The notes under the pieces: model-generated
What the model saw: only the letters and a program-made list of their open reading frames with translations
Told to the model about the DNA's origin: nothing
The model's database searches: none
Assembly (NCBI GenBank): GCA_027306715.1
Contig: DAHUZG010000276.1
Coordinates: 1-6,521 of the forward strand
Length of the DNA: 6,521 nt
DNA from: Acidimicrobiaceae bacterium
GTDB taxonomy: Bacteria; Actinomycetota; Acidimicrobiia; Acidimicrobiales; Bog-793
Reading direction: 5' to 3'
In this document: positions 5,201 to 6,521 of the stretch, piece after piece
Layout: each line of letters starts with the position of its first letter
Position numbering within the stretch: position 1 is the first letter of the stretch
Position numbers and translations under genes: made by a program

Positions 5201-6521
5201 TCAGTCCTCCACCGAACGCGCTGGTGGCGCGCTCGGCGAACCGGCGGCGGCCGTCTCCGCGGGCTCGGAGCGCTTGGAGCGGCTCGAGCCTTCGAAGCGC
5301 TCGGGGGGCTCGGGGGGCTCGGCAGAGCGGCCGCCGAAGACGTGACTGCCGAGCTCGAGCAGTGACGCCAGATCGGTCACGTCGCGGGCGAGGTTCGGCA
5401 CCGTCGCCGTCACGTCGTGGTCGGCGGCGAGCGCCGCCAGCAGCTCGCCCTCTCGTTGGGCGACGTGGCCGAAGCGCAGGAAGCTCTCTCCGATCTCGTC
5501 GAGCACCCGCGCCAGCTCCGCCTCGGTGGCAAGCGTCCGGTCCGCCAGCTCGAGCGGGCGCCGCGCCAGCAGGCGGGCTGCCGCTGTCTCCGCCGAATCG
5601 CGCAAGCGCTCGGCGACGGCGGCCGTCCCGGGGTCGGCGAGCCACTCGGGGAGCGCCTTGTTCGCCACGAGCAGGCCGAGATGGAGCCGGCGGCGGCGCA
5701 AGGCGTCGACCAAGCGCTGTGCCTCTGCCACCGGAGCCGACTCGAGGGTGGTGACAACCATGAAGGTGGTGCTCGGTTCTCTGAGCAGTGCCGAGACCGC
5801 CCGGGCGCGGGCGACGAAGCCCTCGTACATCGTCTGGAAAAGAAGGAAGAACTCGGAGATGTCCTCGAGGAACTGAGTTCCGAGGATCCGGTCGGCGACC
5901 TGGTAGAACGGCCGCGAGGCGAGGTTCACGAGGCGGGAGCGGTAGGGGACGATGAGCCAGCGCAGCAGCCTCGAGGAGAAGAAGTCGGCCATCCGCTCGG
6001 GAGCGTCGAGGAAGTCGAGCGCCCGGCGGCTCGGCGGGGTGTCCACGACGACGAGGTCGTAGCGCCCCTCGGCGCGGATCTCGTAGAGACGTTCCATCGC
6101 GATGTACTCGTGGCTCTGCGAGAAGCGGCCGGCGATGTTCTGGTAAAGGGGGTTGGCGAGGATCCGCCGCTCGGTCTCCGGGTCGGGGCTGTGACGGCGG
6201 ACGAGGGCGTCCCAGGACTGACGGGTGTCGAGCATCGCCGCCCAGAGCTGTCCCTTCGGGCGAACGCCGGCTGGCGCGAACGCCTCGTCGCCGACACGCA
6301 CGGCGGCGTTGCCGATGCCACCCGCGCCGAGCGCCTCGGCGAGACGGCGAGCCGGGTCGACGGTCAGCACGAGGACGCGTCCGTCGCTCCGGACGGCGGC
6401 CGTGGCGGCGAGGGCGGCCGCCGTCGTCGTCTTGCCGACCCCGCCGGGTCCGCAGGCGATCACCACCTCCTTCGCCGCCAGCAGGCGCTCGAGCGGTGAG
6501 GAGCGGGCGGCGCGGCGCGAG
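5201..6521 (-). CDS. ArsA/Get3-like anion-transporting ATPase, 5' end cut by the window edge
   Basis: The visible 439 residues form a SIMIBI-class P-loop ATPase of the ArsA/Get3 group. It shows Walker A GPGGVGKTT (24-32 of the visible part), LTVDPARRL (53-61), DLVVVDTPPS (155-164) with ALDFLDAPERM beyond it, and EFFLLFQTMYEGFVARA (223-239). The wording recalls mycobacterial Rv3680-type proteins, which pair with Rv3679 and are proposed to handle membrane or tail-anchored cargo. The extra lysine of the deviant Walker A (GKGGVGKT) is proline here. The only cysteine is in IACG before the P-loop, so the metalloid site of ArsA and the CXXC of Get3 are missing, which argues against arsenite transport. 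The last 60 or so residues are low-complexity Pro/Glu/Ser-rich (EPPEPPE). The frame is still open at 6520; ERLLAAKEVVIACG leads into the P-loop, so the true start lies outside. GTG 6466 would cut too close to the P-loop. Confidence 0.88.
   Translation of the reverse strand, partial: SRRAARSSPLERLLAAKEVVIACGPGGVGKTTTAAALAATAAVRSDGRVLVLTVDPARRLAEALGAGGIGNAAVRVGDEAFAPAGVRPKGQLWAAMLDTRQSWDALVRRHSPDPETERRILANPLYQNIAGRFSQSHEYIAMERLYEIRAEGRYDLVVVDTPPSRRALDFLDAPERMADFFSSRLLRWLIVPYRSRLVNLASRPFYQVADRILGTQFLEDISEFFLLFQTMYEGFVARARAVSALLREPSTTFMVVTTLESAPVAEAQRLVDALRRRRLHLGLLVANKALPEWLADPGTAAVAERLRDSAETAAARLLARRPLELADRTLATEAELARVLDEIGESFLRFGHVAQREGELLAALAADHDVTATVPNLARDVTDLASLLELGSHVFGGRSAEPPEPPERFEGSSRSKRSEPAETAAAGSPSAPPARSVED
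5206..5210 (-). promoter_or_regulatory. Ribosome binding site that fixes the PHP gene start
   Basis: GGAGG on the minus strand (5210-5206) lies 7 nt before GTG 5198, within the last codons of the ATPase gene. The frame is open far upstream (to 5645), so this site decides the start and excludes the long Arg-rich extension. Confidence 0.8.

Noticed and set aside
5301..5322. Short TCGGGGGGC direct repeat as a regulatory or mobile element signal
   Set aside because: It is just two in-frame copies encoding EPP-EPP in the low-complexity tail of the ATPase.
5199..5645. Upstream Arg-rich extension of the PHP frame
   Set aside because: It overlaps the conserved ATPase coding region in another frame, has no domain, and the GGAGG-GTG start at 5198 fits the family N-terminus.
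5417..6499. 360-codon plus-strand open frame opposite the ATPase gene
   Set aside because: The minus strand encodes the full ArsA-like motif set. The plus-strand frame is a codon-bias shadow common in high-GC DNA.

Overview
The window is visibly high-GC DNA with frequent GTG starts and strong GGAGG/AGGAGG Shine-Dalgarno sites. It carries a WhiB-family regulator, which is restricted to Actinobacteria and their phages. The WhiB protein pairs convergently with a PdtaS-type histidine kinase, as whiB1 (Rv3219) and pdtaS (Rv3220c) do in Mycobacterium tuberculosis. The organism is therefore an actinobacterium. The wording of the WhiB protein suggests a deep lineage such as Acidimicrobiia, but that last step is a guess from memory.

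Left part (1-1721, minus strand): a complete MBOAT-family O-acyltransferase (285-1721) is followed 72 bp downstream by the start of a further minus-strand gene that runs off the left edge (1-212). That gene has an Arg/Pro/Ala-rich N-terminus and then one clear transmembrane helix. This arrangement resembles AlgI-type acyltransferases paired with a membrane-anchored SGNH partner, and suggests acetylation of a cell-surface polymer.

Middle (1722-2487): a 300-bp divergent regulatory region separates the MBOAT gene from whiB. It holds a plausible sigma-70-like promoter for whiB, a dyad around its -10 element, and two CRP/FNR-like palindromes. The 96-codon whiB gene (2022-2312) follows a perfect AGGAGG. 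Its convergent junction with the kinase gene holds an 8-bp tandem repeat and GC-rich inverted repeats that could terminate transcription from both sides.

Right part (2488-6521, minus strand): a tightly packed three-gene operon is transcribed leftwards. It encodes an ArsA/Get3-like P-loop ATPase (cut at the right edge), a PHP-domain phosphoesterase of the histidinol-phosphatase type, and the PdtaS-like kinase. ATPase and PHP genes are 2 nt apart; PHP and kinase genes overlap by 4 nt (GTGA), so translation is probably coupled.

In M. tuberculosis, ArsA-like ATPases (Rv3679/Rv3680) lie next to whiB4, and pdtaS lies next to whiB1. This window combines an ATPase of that type, a PdtaS and a WhiB1-type protein at one locus. 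The operon may link membrane-protein handling, a phosphoesterase and redox or nitric-oxide signalling, but that functional link is inference.
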